In this document: piece after piece, positions 7,621 through 15,754 of the stretch | How positions within the stretch are numbered: the first letter of the stretch is position 1 | How the letters are laid out: each line of letters starts with the position of its first letter | Source: Nocardia cyriacigeorgica | Lineage (GTDB): Bacteria; Actinomycetota; Actinomycetes; Mycobacteriales; Mycobacteriaceae | Length of the DNA: 64,000 nucleotides | Assembly: GCF_005863245.1 (NCBI RefSeq) | Contig: NZ_VBUT01000008.1 | Location: 1-64,000, forward strand | Reading direction: 5' to 3' | Notes under the pieces: generated by a model | The model's input: only the letters and a program-made list of their open reading frames with translations | The model's database searches: none | Told to the model about the DNA's origin: nothing | Made by a program: the position numbers and the translations under genes

Positions 7621-8439
7621 ATGCTTATGGAGAGGCGCACCGAGCGGACCGAGCAGCGGGTTCCGCTGTATCGACGTCCGGGGTTTCTGCGTGCACTGGC
7701 TCCGGTCGCGCTGCTGCTGATCTGGCAGATCGCCAGTAGCAGTGGCTGGGTGTCGGCGAAGAAACTGCCCGCACCGTCGGTGGTGCTCGACGCCGGGCTG
7801 GAGATCTATCGCTCGGGGCAGCTGGGCGAGGCGCTGCTGGTGTCGGGGGAGCGGGCGCTGTTCGGATTCCTGCTCGGCGCGGTGCTCGCGCTGGTATTCG
7901 GGATCATCGCGGGGATGAGCACGATCGGCGCATACGTGCTGGATCCGCCGTTGCAGATGGTGCGAACCGTCCCGCTGTTCGGGCTGATCCCGCTGTTCAT
8001 CATCTGGTTCGGGATCGGCGAGGAACCGAAGATCTATCTGATCGCCCTCGGGGTGTTCTTCCCGCTGTATCTGAACACCTTCGCCGGTATCCGTCAGCTG
8101 GATCCGAAACTGCTGGAGCTGAGCCGCACCCTGCAACTGACCCTGTCCGAACGCCTCCGCCTGCTCATCGTGCCGGGGGCGCTACCGCAGATCCTGGTCG
8201 GTGCGCGGCAGAGCCTCGGCATCGCCTGGCTGTCGCTGATCGTGGCCGAGCAGATCAATGCCAGCGCGGGCCTCGGCTTCGTGATCAACAATGCCCGCGA
8301 ATTCCTGCGCACCGACATCGTGATCTTCGGGCTGCTCATCTACAGCCTGCTCGGGCTGGCCACCGATTCGATCGTGCGCGCGCTCGAACAGCGTGCCCTG
8401 CGCTGGCGTCCGTCCGTCGACCGAGGGGTTCAACCATGA
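7621..8439 (+). CDS. ABC transporter permease, SsuC/TauC type
   Basis: 272 aa with about six membrane segments. The first is APVALLLIWQIASSSGW near residue 30; the binding-protein-dependent EAA-like loop is at residues about 160-195 (ELSRTLQLTLSERLRLLIVP followed by GALPQILVGARQSLGIAW). This matches permeases for sulfonates, taurine or nitrate. The start is ATG at 7621, or the second ATG two codons on. It is first in a three-gene operon, overlapping the ATPase by an ATGA junction. No sulfonatase or taurine dioxygenase lies nearby, so the substrate remains open. Confidence 0.9.
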   Translation: MLMERRTERTEQRVPLYRRPGFLRALAPVALLLIWQIASSSGWVSAKKLPAPSVVLDAGLEIYRSGQLGEALLVSGERALFGFLLGAVLALVFGIIAGMSTIGAYVLDPPLQMVRTVPLFGLIPLFIIWFGIGEEPKIYLIALGVFFPLYLNTFAGIRQLDPKLLELSRTLQLTLSERLRLLIVPGALPQILVGARQSLGIAWLSLIVAEQINASAGLGFVINNAREFLRTDIVIFGLLIYSLLGLATDSIVRALEQRALRWRPSVDRGVQP

Positions 8440-9167
8440 CCATCACCAAGGACGTCGCCACCCGTGCGGCGGCGCGAATCAGCGGATTGGACAAGAGTTT
8501 CGGTGGGCGCAGCGTCCTCGAAGGCGTCGATGTGGAGATCGCGGCAGGCGAGATCGTCGCGCTGGTCGGGCGCAGCGGCTCGGGCAAGTCGACGCTGTTG
8601 CGGATCATCGGCGGCCTGGACAAGGCCGATCGCGGGTCGGTGACGGTCGACGTTCAGCCCACGATCGTCTTCCAGGAGGCGCGGCTCATCCCATGGCTGC
8701 CCGTGGTTCGCAATGTCGCGCTCGGGCGGCCGGGCCCGCGCAATCGCCGCGCGGACGAGAAGATCGCCAGGCAACTGCTCGAGCAGGTGAATCTGCGCGA
8801 ACGGGCCGAGGCCTGGCCGCTGACCCTCTCCGGTGGTGAGGCCCAGCGCGTCGCTCTGGCCAGGGCGTTGGTGGCGCACCCGACGCTGCTGCTGCTCGAC
8901 GAACCATTCGGCGCCCTTGACGGGTTGACCCGGCTGGCCATGCACGATCTGCTGCTGCGGTTGCAGGCCGAACGCGGATTCGGGGTGCTGCTGGTCACCC
9001 ACGATGTCGCGGAGGCGGTCGCGCTGGCCGATCGCGTGCTGGTGCTCGATCACGGCCGCATCGCCGAAGAAGTCCGCGTCGATCTCGCCCGCCCGCGTCC
9101 GCATTCGTCGCCGGAGGCCGCCGAGTACGTCGCCCGATTGCTGCGGCTACTCGGCGTCGACGCCTGA
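8436..9167 (+). CDS. ABC transporter ATPase, SsuB/TauB type
   Basis: 243 aa. Walker A VGRSGSGKSTLLRII is near residue 48, a Q loop lies in PTIVFQEARLIPWLPV, the signature is LSGGEAQRVALARALV, and Walker B is LLLLDEPFGALDGLTR. The H loop is LLVTHDVAEAVALADR. The start codon overlaps the permease stop (ATGA), so translation is coupled. It energises uptake by the permease and the following lipoprotein. The FQEARLIPW segment is characteristic of sulfonate/nitrate/taurine importers. Confidence 0.92.
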   Translation: MTITKDVATRAAARISGLDKSFGGRSVLEGVDVEIAAGEIVALVGRSGSGKSTLLRIIGGLDKADRGSVTVDVQPTIVFQEARLIPWLPVVRNVALGRPGPRNRRADEKIARQLLEQVNLRERAEAWPLTLSGGEAQRVALARALVAHPTLLLLDEPFGALDGLTRLAMHDLLLRLQAERGFGVLLVTHDVAEAVALADRVLVLDHGRIAEEVRVDLARPRPHSSPEAAEYVARLLRLLGVDA

Positions 9168-9202
9168 TCCATCCGTTCGATTACGCACCGAAAGCAGTTC
9201 TC

Positions 9203-10189
9203 GTGAAACGTCTCTCGATATTCCGGCTCGCAGGTGCGGCCATGGTGGCCGCCGCTGTCTTCGCCACCTCCGCGTGCGGTGAGGAGGCAGCGCCCGCGCC
9301 GAGCGGCCCGGTGGACCTCAGCACGGTCACCTTGAAAGTCGGGGACCAGAAGGCCATTTCGATCGAGGTGCTGCTGCGGGCCTCCGGCCAACTGGAGAAT
9401 CTGCCGTACAAGATCGAATTCTCCACCTTCACGGCCGGTCCGCCGCTGATCGAGGCGGCCGGGGCCGGCGGCATCGATCTGGCGCAGGCCGGCAATACGC
9501 CGGTGATCTTCGGCGCCGCCGCGAATGCCGACATCAAGATCGTCGGCGCGCTCTCCGCGACCGGTAAGGGCGATGCCATCCTTGTCGGCAAGGACTCGAA
9601 GGTCGCCTCGGTGACCGATCTGAAGGGTAAGAAGGTCGCCGTCACCAAGGGCAGCTCGGCGAACGCGAACCTACTGCTGCAACTACAGAAAGCGGGCCTG
9701 AGCCTGGATGACGTGGAACCGGTCTACTTGGCGCCCGCCGACGGCTACGCCTCGCTGACCCGCGGCGACGTCGACGCCTGGGCGGTCTGGGACCCCTACA
9801 CCGCCATCGCGGAAAAGGAGGTCGGCGCCAAGTCCATCGCCTCCGCCGACCAGGCCGCCAACGGCTACAACTTCTGGGTCGCCTCCGACAAGGCCGTCGA
9901 CGACCCCGGGAAATCGGCCGCCATCCGCGACTTCTTCACCCGCTACGCCGCGGCCACCAAGTGGTCGTCGGACAACCTCGATCTGTGGTCGACCAAGTAC
10001 GCCGAACTGACCGCGATCCCCGTCGACGCCTCCCGCACCACCTGGACCCGCTCGATCAAGGAGCCGATCCCGCTGACCGACGAGGTGATCGCCTCCGAAC
10101 AGGAAATCGCCGACGCCTTCACCGAGGCCGGCGCGATCCCCGGCAAGGTCGCCTTCGCCGACTTCGTGGACAGAAGCTTCGACCAGTAG
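9203..10189 (+). CDS. ABC transporter substrate-binding lipoprotein, SsuA-like
   Basis: 328 aa. The signal peptide ends in the lipobox ATSAC near residue 25, so the mature protein is lipid-anchored outside the membrane. The family pattern follows: GDQKAISIEVLLRASGQL, the EFSTFTAGPPLIEAAGAGGIDLAQAG region with TPVIFGAAA, then KGKKVAVTKGSSANANLLLQLQKAGL. This is the aliphatic sulfonate/nitrate-binding fold. It lies 35 bp after the ATPase and completes the importer. The ligand could be a sulfonate, taurine or another small oxyanion. The 248 bp after it hold no recognisable gene. Confidence 0.9.
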   Translation: MKRLSIFRLAGAAMVAAAVFATSACGEEAAPAPSGPVDLSTVTLKVGDQKAISIEVLLRASGQLENLPYKIEFSTFTAGPPLIEAAGAGGIDLAQAGNTPVIFGAAANADIKIVGALSATGKGDAILVGKDSKVASVTDLKGKKVAVTKGSSANANLLLQLQKAGLSLDDVEPVYLAPADGYASLTRGDVDAWAVWDPYTAIAEKEVGAKSIASADQAANGYNFWVASDKAVDDPGKSAAIRDFFTRYAAATKWSSDNLDLWSTKYAELTAIPVDASRTTWTRSIKEPIPLTDEVIASEQEIADAFTEAGAIPGKVAFADFVDRSFDQ

Positions 10190-10437
10190 GTGGTGGGGGC
10201 GCGGTGCCCGCGAGTGCCTGCCGGCTCGTCCGGCCGAGATCACTTCAGGGCCCCGCGCGCCCGGAGCAGTGTCCCCTCCCGATATACGGACTCGTCCGAG
10301 CCGGTCAATCGTGATCGCGCCTCCACGTGGCGCGGTGGGTGGTGCGGTAAGCGGCCGAGCGCACGATGCCCGCAGCGCACGACGTCGACATGGCACCGGT
10401 GCCGGGATGTATTCGACTGCCGATCGCCGGAGTGGGC

Positions 10438-11136
10438 TCAGCGCGCGTCCGGATCGACGGGCGGTGCCCCGGCGCGCCGGGTGACGCGCTCGTCGATCAG
10501 GCCGTACTCGATGGCCTCGTCCACCGTCAGCACCCGCTGCGTCCGCAGATCCTCGCGCACCTGCTCGGCGCTGCGCCCGGTCACCCGGGCGAGTTCGCCT
10601 GCCAGTTCACCGAGCATCGACTCCAGTTGCGCCTGCTCGGAAGCGGCGGCGTCCGCGGTCGCCTCGAACTGGACCTGCGGTTCGCTGAGCACGAGCACAG
10701 CATTCGGGTAGGCGTAGCGGTGATCGGCCGCGGCCAGGATCCCCAACGCGGGGCCGCGGACCAATCCGCTCGCATACACCGACACCGGCCCCCGGATGAC
10801 TTCCAGCACGCCCATGAGCGTCAACGCATCGGGCAATTCCGCATCGAGGCTGTGCACTTCGAGCCTGATCGGCTCGGTGCTCTCGGCGTCGAGGGTCAAC
10901 AGCTGTGCGCACAACCGGGTCACCGTTTCACCGTCCAGCTTCCCGTGTGCGACCACGATGCGGCGATCGAGCAGCCGATCCGCGGTTTCTCGCGAGTCGA
11001 ACCACACCTGGGTCGGCATCGGCGGCGGGGCAGGTGACTGCGGTCGCGGCGGCGGGCTCGGCGGCACCGGGAATTCCGGCGGCCATGGCCGCCACGGCGG
11101 CGGTTGCGGGACGGTGCTGCGGAAGGGGGTGCTCAT
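10438..11136 (-). CDS. ClpP-fold protein lacking the catalytic triad
   Basis: 232 aa from the ATG at 11136, which has GGAGG 6 nt upstream. Residues 1-45 are proline-rich. The rest follows the ClpP fold end to end: DRRIVVAHGKLD, VSVYASGLVRGPALGILAAA, HRYAYPNAVLVLSEPQ, and the RVLTVDEAIEYGLID handle. Aligned by eye with E. coli ClpP, the catalytic serine of GQAASMG is glycine, the histidine of MIHQP is serine (VLSEP), and the aspartate before FLSAPEA is glutamine. It is therefore probably not a protease; a structural or regulatory ring subunit or adaptor is more likely. It is co-transcribed behind an XRE regulator (19-bp gap). Confidence 0.8.
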   Translation of the reverse strand: MSTPFRSTVPQPPPWRPWPPEFPVPPSPPPRPQSPAPPPMPTQVWFDSRETADRLLDRRIVVAHGKLDGETVTRLCAQLLTLDAESTEPIRLEVHSLDAELPDALTLMGVLEVIRGPVSVYASGLVRGPALGILAAADHRYAYPNAVLVLSEPQVQFEATADAAASEQAQLESMLGELAGELARVTGRSAEQVREDLRTQRVLTVDEAIEYGLIDERVTRRAGAPPVDPDAR

Positions 11137-11155
11137 GAGAGCCTCCGGATGATGG

Positions 11156-11434
11156 TCAATCGCCGCCGGTGCCGAGTCGCCAACTGAGGTGGCTGCCGGT
11201 CGCGGCGGCATAGCGTTCGAGGGTCGAGACGCGCACATCCCCCTGACCGGCCTCGAACCGGGCCACCGCCGACTGCGAGGTGCCCATCCGAGCGGCGACC
11301 TCGGTCTGCGACAGGCCCGCGGCCTGCCGCCGTGCGACCAGGTCGGCGAGCAGACGATGTCGCTCGGCCGCCATCCGCTCGGCCATCTCACGGAAGCCGG
11401 GCAACAGTGGTAGCTCGTCGCCACGTGGCGTCAT
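11156..11434 (-). CDS. XRE-family helix-turn-helix regulator
   Basis: 92 aa from the ATG at 11434; an alternative ATG at 11455 adds seven residues and would lie inside the operator. The HTH_3 domain is unambiguous: LVARRQAAGLSQTEVAARMG, then TSQSAVARFEAGQGDVRVSTLERYAAATG, at residues about 35-80. No good Shine-Dalgarno precedes either start, so the transcript may be leaderless. Two adjacent palindromes lie at the start, suggesting autoregulation. It is paired with the inactive ClpP-like gene downstream. An XRE gene next to a ClpP gene is a recurrent actinobacterial arrangement (PopR-like), which may mean that degradation or sequestration of the regulator is part of the circuit. Confidence 0.85.
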   Translation of the reverse strand: MTPRGDELPLLPGFREMAERMAAERHRLLADLVARRQAAGLSQTEVAARMGTSQSAVARFEAGQGDVRVSTLERYAAATGSHLSWRLGTGGD

Positions 11435-11463
11435 ACCGTCAACGGTATCTCGCATATGAGATA
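11435..11463. promoter_or_regulatory. Two adjacent palindromes at the XRE gene start
   Basis: ACCGT-CA-ACGGT at 11435-11446 has 5-bp perfect arms. TATCTC at 11446-11451 and GAGATA at 11458-11463 form a 6-bp-arm palindrome with a 6-bp centre. They sit immediately upstream of the ATG at 11434, where a self-repressing XRE protein would bind. Confidence 0.6.
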
Positions 11464-11475
11464 GCGCAAGGTCGA

Positions 11476-12093
11476 TCAGGACCCGGCGGCCGGAGCCCGC
11501 AGACCTTCCAGCATGCGCAGCATGACGGTCTCCGATTCGCGCGCCGCCGACTCCGGGTCGTCGGCCGCCGCCACGATCAGCGAGGCCTCGCACAACACCC
11601 GAAACGCGAGCTGGGCCGCGATATCGGTATCGAACGAGCGCAACTGCCCGATCGCCGCCATCTCATCCAGCAGCCCGCGGATCAGCGGCAGCGCCAGCTC
11701 CGATTCCAGCTGCTTGGTCCGCTCGTCGCCGAGCACCCTGGTGACCTGACGCAGCAGCGCCAAGGTGTCGGCGTCACCCGCGTAGGCCTGGATCGCGGCC
11801 CTGGCGGCAACCTCGACCCGATCCCACGAATCCGCGGTCGTGCCTGCCACTTCCTCGGCCACCTTCGTGGTGACCGCGGCCGTCGCATCCCGGTACACAT
11901 CGGCGAAGATCTGCTGCTTATCCGGGAAATGGTGGTACACCGCGCCCTTGCTGACGTTCGATTCCCGCGCGATATCGTCCACCGATGTCTCGTCATAGCC
12001 ACGCTCGACGAACAGCTTGCGTGCGGCATCGATGATCGCGCTCTTGGTGAGCGCGGCATACATCTCGCGTCTGCTGGTTCTGGTAGCGGCCAC
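11476..12093 (-). CDS. TetR/AcrR-family regulator
   Basis: 205 aa. The HTH is textbook: TKSAIIDAARKLFVERGYDE, then TSVDDIARESNVSKGAVYHHFPDKQQIFADVY, residues about 15-65. The C-terminal region resembles the TetR_C domain of AcrR-like repressors (RQVTRVLGDERTKQLESE). It lies upstream of the XRE-ClpP pair on the same strand, 41 bp before the XRE ATG, but the palindromes in that gap suggest a separate promoter for the pair. The target genes are not evident. Confidence 0.88.
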   Translation of the reverse strand: MAATRTSRREMYAALTKSAIIDAARKLFVERGYDETSVDDIARESNVSKGAVYHHFPDKQQIFADVYRDATAAVTTKVAEEVAGTTADSWDRVEVAARAAIQAYAGDADTLALLRQVTRVLGDERTKQLESELALPLIRGLLDEMAAIGQLRSFDTDIAAQLAFRVLCEASLIVAAADDPESAARESETVMLRMLEGLRAPAAGS

Positions 12094-12192
12094 GGACAGC
12101 AGCCTAGCCGCCGGCCATGGGCCGAGCGATGGGCTTCCGATCGGCGGCGAAGCACCCGATCTGCGGTCTGTGTCCGTCCTGTCTCCAGCGTG

Positions 12193-12954
12193 TCAACTGG
12201 TCGAGTACCTGTTCAGCGGATTCATCGCCACCGGAATCCGCATGCCCTGCTTCCACATCACGGCCGCCCGTGAATCCGGGCGTTCGCGCGCCTCCTGGCG
12301 CATGGCGGCGAGAAACACGTCGGTGAACCCGTCGCGGGGATGAGCGCGCAGGATCTCGGTTAGCAGCGAACGCGGCAGATCGCCGATCCTGGAGCCGGCG
12401 ACGTCGAGGTGCGCGGCGGCGTGCAGTAGGTGCGCCTCCGCGCCCTGCGCCGGATCCACCGTGACGTCCATGTGCAGCGCGATGGCCTCGTCGACCAGGT
12501 TCGCGAGCTCGGTCGTGGCGCCCCACGCCAACAGCCGCTCTCGCGCAACCGCGCCACCGTGCACGGCGAAGCACGGCGACTGACCGGGTGCCGGCCGGTG
12601 CCGTTCGGTGAGTGCGATGTCGTGCAGCAGCGTCGTGATGTAGAGCGCTTCGGCGTCGAAACGGAGGCCGTCCAGTTGAGCAAAGGCCACGCCGAAGTAC
12701 CAGCAGCGCAGGCTGTGCTGATGTAGCTCGCCGCCGTAGGCGGATTCGGCCAGTTCGGCCGCCTGGCGGGTGAGTCTGCTGTCCGGTGGTTCGTCGGGCA
12801 GCTGGTGCACCGCATCCGATCGGCGGCCGTTGCTCAGCGCGGCCCGCACGACACCTGGCAGTTGCGCCAATTGCGCGGTAGCGGCGCGGCGCGCGAAATT
12901 GATCTTCTGTCTGCGGTCCATCGCGCCGCGCGGTCGAGCTGCGGGCTCAGGCAT
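12193..12954 (-). CDS. HD-domain metal-dependent phosphohydrolase family protein
   Basis: 253 aa from the ATG at 12954, chosen because GGAGG lies 9 nt upstream; longer in-frame starts have none. Metal ligands of an HD domain are visible: HQHSLRCWYFG supplies the first histidine near residue 80, TTLLHDIALT the HD pair near residue 110, and later AIALHMDVTVDP histidine and aspartate. This pattern is shared with cyanamide-hydratase-like and phosphodiesterase-like HD proteins; the true reaction is unknown. The upstream 316 bp to the end of thiC contain no gene, only its promoter region and the thiC terminator. Confidence 0.8.
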   Translation of the reverse strand: MPEPAARPRGAMDRRQKINFARRAATAQLAQLPGVVRAALSNGRRSDAVHQLPDEPPDSRLTRQAAELAESAYGGELHQHSLRCWYFGVAFAQLDGLRFDAEALYITTLLHDIALTERHRPAPGQSPCFAVHGGAVARERLLAWGATTELANLVDEAIALHMDVTVDPAQGAEAHLLHAAAHLDVAGSRIGDLPRSLLTEILRAHPRDGFTDVFLAAMRQEARERPDSRAAVMWKQGMRIPVAMNPLNRYSTS

Positions 12955-13221
12955 CGGGTACCTCCGGCGACGAACCGGGCTGGGGTGCATGGGGTTCCGC
13001 TCGACGTGTTGTGTGCTCGGTGGGCCCGAAGACCTCCGATCGGCTTTCTTCTCGGCTGTCCATACCCACACCTATCCACCTGCGTTGGGTCTTCACCGAC
13101 TGCCAGTATGTTAATGAACTCAGGGTTTGTCCAGTGTTTCCACCTGAGCTCGCCGTTGGTCGGGTGCTGACGGCTGTGAATGGCCGACGGGCCCGTCGGC
13201 GAGGGGGCTGACAAAGAAGAA

Positions 13222-13257
13222 CGCACGCCTTCGGAGGGTTTCCTCCGAAGGCGTGCG
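13222..13257 (-). terminator. Strong thiC terminator
   Basis: A 16-bp perfect stem (CGCACGCCTTCGGAGG / CCTCCGAAGGCGTGCG) with a GTTT loop lies 14 bp past the thiC stop. On the minus strand it is followed by TTCTTCTTT, so this is a genuine intrinsic terminator. The rest of 12955-13221 shows nothing recognisable. Confidence 0.9.
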
Positions 13258-13270
13258 CGTTTCGGTGCCG

Positions 13271-14932
13271 CTAGGAAACGACGGGCAGGTAGACCTTCTT
13301 GCCCGCGTCGGCGAACTCGGCGGACTTCTCCGCCATGCCGGCCTCGATGGCCTCCACGTCGGTGAGGCCCTGCTTCTCGGCGTACTCGCGCACGTCGGCC
13401 GAGATACGCATGGAGCAGAACTTCGGGCCGCACATGGAGCAGAAGTGGGCGGTCTTGGCCGGCTCGGCGGGCATGGTTTCGTCGTGGTATTCGCGGGCGG
13501 TGTCCGGATCCAGCGACAGGTTGAACTGGTCGACCCAGCGGAATTCGAAACGGGCCTTGGACAATTCGTCGTCGCGCTGCTGCGCACGAGGATGGCCCTT
13601 GGCGAGGTCGGCGGCGTGGGCGGCGATCTTGTAGGTGATCACGCCGACCTTGACGTCATCGCGGTTGGGCAGGCCGAGATGCTCCTTCGGCGTGACATAG
13701 CACAGCATCGCGGTGCCGGCCTGGGCAATGATCGCGGCGCCGATGGCCGAGGTGATGTGGTCGTAGGCGGGGGCGATATCGGTGGCCAGCGGGCCGAGGG
13801 TGTAGAACGGCGCCTCCTCGCACAGCTCCTCCTCGAGCCGCACGTTCTCCACGATCTTGTGCATCGGCACATGGCCCGGGCCCTCGATCATCACCTGCAC
13901 GCCATGCGATTTCGCGATCTTGGTGAGCTCGCCGAGGGTGCGCAGCTCGGCGAACTGGGCCTCGTCGTTGGCGTCGGCGATGGAACCGGGGCGAAGGCCG
14001 TCACCGAGGGAGAAGGTGACGTCGTAGCGCGCCAGGATCTCGCACAGTTCCTCGAAGTGGGTGTAGAGGAACGACTCCTGATGGTGAGCCAGACACCACG
14101 CCGCCATGATGGAACCGCCGCGCGAGACGATGCCGGTGACGCGCTTGGCGGTCAACGGCACATAGCGCAGCAGCACACCCGCGTGCACCGTCATGTAGTC
14201 GACGCCCTGCTCGCACTGTTCGATGACGGTGTCGCGGTAGATTTCCCAGGTCAGCTTGGTGGGATCGCCGTTGACCTTCTCCAGCGCCTGGTAGATCGGC
14301 ACGGTGCCCACCGGCACCGGCGAGTTGCGCATGATCCACTCGCGGGTCTCGTGGATGTTCTTACCGGTGGACAGGTCCATGATGGTGTCGGCGCCCCAGC
14401 GGGTGGCCCACACCATCTTCTCCACTTCCTCGGCGATGGAGGAGGAGACGGCGGAGTTGCCGATATTGGCGTTGATCTTCACCGCGAACTTCTTGCCGAT
14501 GATCATCGGCTCGCATTCGGGGTGGCGGTGGTTGGCGGGGATCACCGCGCGACCGGCGGCGACCTCATCGCGCACCAGTTCCGGTGAAACCCCTTCGCGC
14601 GCGGCGATATAGCGCATCTCGGCGGTGATGATGCCGGCCCGCGCCCAGGCCAGCTGGGTGCGCGGGCCGTCGATCTGCGGCTTGGGCCATTCGTCGCGCA
14701 GCTTGGGCAGGCCGGCTTCGAGGTCGATGGTCGCGGTGTCGTCGGTGTACGGACCCGAGGTGTCGTAGACGTCGAAGTGATCGCCGGTGGTGAGGTTGAT
14801 CCGGCGCACCGGAATGCGCAGGGTCAGCCCGTCGGCTTCGACCTCTTCGTAGTGCTTGACGCTGCCCTCGATCGGGCCGGTGGTCACCGTGTCGACACCT
14901 GCGGTGGTCGCGGAACGGCCGGTGGAACCCAT
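13271..14932 (-). CDS. thiC: Phosphomethylpyrimidine synthase ThiC
   Basis: 553 aa, the usual length. It converts 5-aminoimidazole ribotide to the HMP-phosphate pyrimidine of thiamine by noncanonical radical SAM chemistry. The C-terminal iron-sulfur motif CSMCGPKFC (C-x2-C-x4-C) is present near residue 500, as are the conserved VMIEGPGHVPMHKI loop and the YVTPKEHLGLPNRDDV stretch. The ATG at 14932 has GGGAGGAAAAAT in front, directly after the conserved 3-prime end of a TPP riboswitch, so thiamine status controls it. No other thiamine genes are in the window; the gene ends in a strong terminator and is probably monocistronic. Confidence 0.97.
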   Translation of the reverse strand: MGSTGRSATTAGVDTVTTGPIEGSVKHYEEVEADGLTLRIPVRRINLTTGDHFDVYDTSGPYTDDTATIDLEAGLPKLRDEWPKPQIDGPRTQLAWARAGIITAEMRYIAAREGVSPELVRDEVAAGRAVIPANHRHPECEPMIIGKKFAVKINANIGNSAVSSSIAEEVEKMVWATRWGADTIMDLSTGKNIHETREWIMRNSPVPVGTVPIYQALEKVNGDPTKLTWEIYRDTVIEQCEQGVDYMTVHAGVLLRYVPLTAKRVTGIVSRGGSIMAAWCLAHHQESFLYTHFEELCEILARYDVTFSLGDGLRPGSIADANDEAQFAELRTLGELTKIAKSHGVQVMIEGPGHVPMHKIVENVRLEEELCEEAPFYTLGPLATDIAPAYDHITSAIGAAIIAQAGTAMLCYVTPKEHLGLPNRDDVKVGVITYKIAAHAADLAKGHPRAQQRDDELSKARFEFRWVDQFNLSLDPDTAREYHDETMPAEPAKTAHFCSMCGPKFCSMRISADVREYAEKQGLTDVEAIEAGMAEKSAEFADAGKKVYLPVVS

Positions 14933-14937
14933 ATTTT

Positions 14938-15044
14938 TCCTCCCTACGCCGGCATTACCCGGTCAGGTTCATACGGTCGACGGCCCTGATCCGCCCGGAA
15001 TCGGGCTAGCCGTCCTCTCAGCCCGCTGGTGCGAGCCCCCGTTG
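14938..15044 (-). promoter_or_regulatory. TPP (THI-box) riboswitch
   Basis: Reading the minus strand from about 15044: GGGGGCTCGCACC, then the invariant CTGAGAG at about 15013-15019, a variable arm, then GAACCTGACCGGGTAATGCC at about 14952-14971 and GCGTAGGGA at the 3-prime end. This is the THI-box consensus in order. The ribosome binding site GGAGG follows at once, so control is probably by sequestering translation initiation. Confidence 0.95.
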
Positions 15045-15149
15045 GCGTGATTCGTACCCGCCCGACCATACCCGCCCCGGTTCGCGCCCGGAGCAGACCT
15101 CGTCGCGGCATCCGGAACTCACCGCCGGATACCGCGCCGGGTGAGGACG

Positions 15150-15623
15150 TCAGGCGTTCTCGTAGGCGTCGCGCATCGCCTGCAGGTCGATCTTCTTCAT
15201 CTTCAGCATCGCGGCGGTCGCGCGGTCGACGGCGGCCTGGTCACCGGTCAGCAGTTCATCGGCCTCGGCCGGCCAGACCTGCCAGGGCACCCCGTACTTG
15301 TCGTAGAGCCAGCCGCACTCGATCTCCTTGCCGCCGTCGGCGAGCAGGGCGTCCCAGAGCCGGTCGACCTCGGCCTGGCTGTCGCAGTTGATCAGCAGTG
15401 ACATCGCGTGGGTGTACTGGAATTCGCCGCCACCATTGATGCCGGTGAAGCGCTGGCCCGCGAGTTCGAAATCGACGGTCATCACGGCACCTGGTTCGCC
15501 CATGCCGCTCTCGCTGAAGCGCGTCGTCCGGATGATCTTGGAATCCGGGAACAGCGAACAGTAGAACTCGGCGGCTTCCTCGGCGTTGTTGTCGTACCAG
15601 AGGTTGGTGACGATCTTCTGCAT
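15150..15623 (-). CDS. VOC-superfamily protein (PhnB/3-demethylubiquinone MTase-like fold)
   Basis: 157 aa. It starts MQKIVTNLWYDNNAEEAAEF and continues with FYCSLFPDSKIIRTTRFSES, FELAGQRFTGINGGGEFQYT, and CGWLYDKYGVPWQVWP. This is the signature of the PhnB/glyoxalase-like group. These proteins form paired beta-alpha-beta-beta-beta units and are mostly of unknown chemistry; the methyltransferase name is historical. The ATG at 15623 follows a GGAGG at about 15630-15634. It shows no clear functional link to thiC or fah on either side. Confidence 0.88.
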   Translation of the reverse strand: MQKIVTNLWYDNNAEEAAEFYCSLFPDSKIIRTTRFSESGMGEPGAVMTVDFELAGQRFTGINGGGEFQYTHAMSLLINCDSQAEVDRLWDALLADGGKEIECGWLYDKYGVPWQVWPAEADELLTGDQAAVDRATAAMLKMKKIDLQAMRDAYENA

Positions 15624-15754
15624 GATGGTGTCCTCCCGATCGGTGATCTGGCCTTATCCATGCAGACTGCTCGCCGGCGCGGAATTCATCGCGGTTTCCG
15701 CTGAACCGGTGCGAATCGATCGGCTCGAATCGCGGCCTGGCTCTGATGGCGGCG

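Noticed and set aside
13253..14587. A 444-codon plus-strand frame opposite thiC
   Set aside because: Antisense shadow; ThiC motifs, riboswitch and terminator all support the minus strand.
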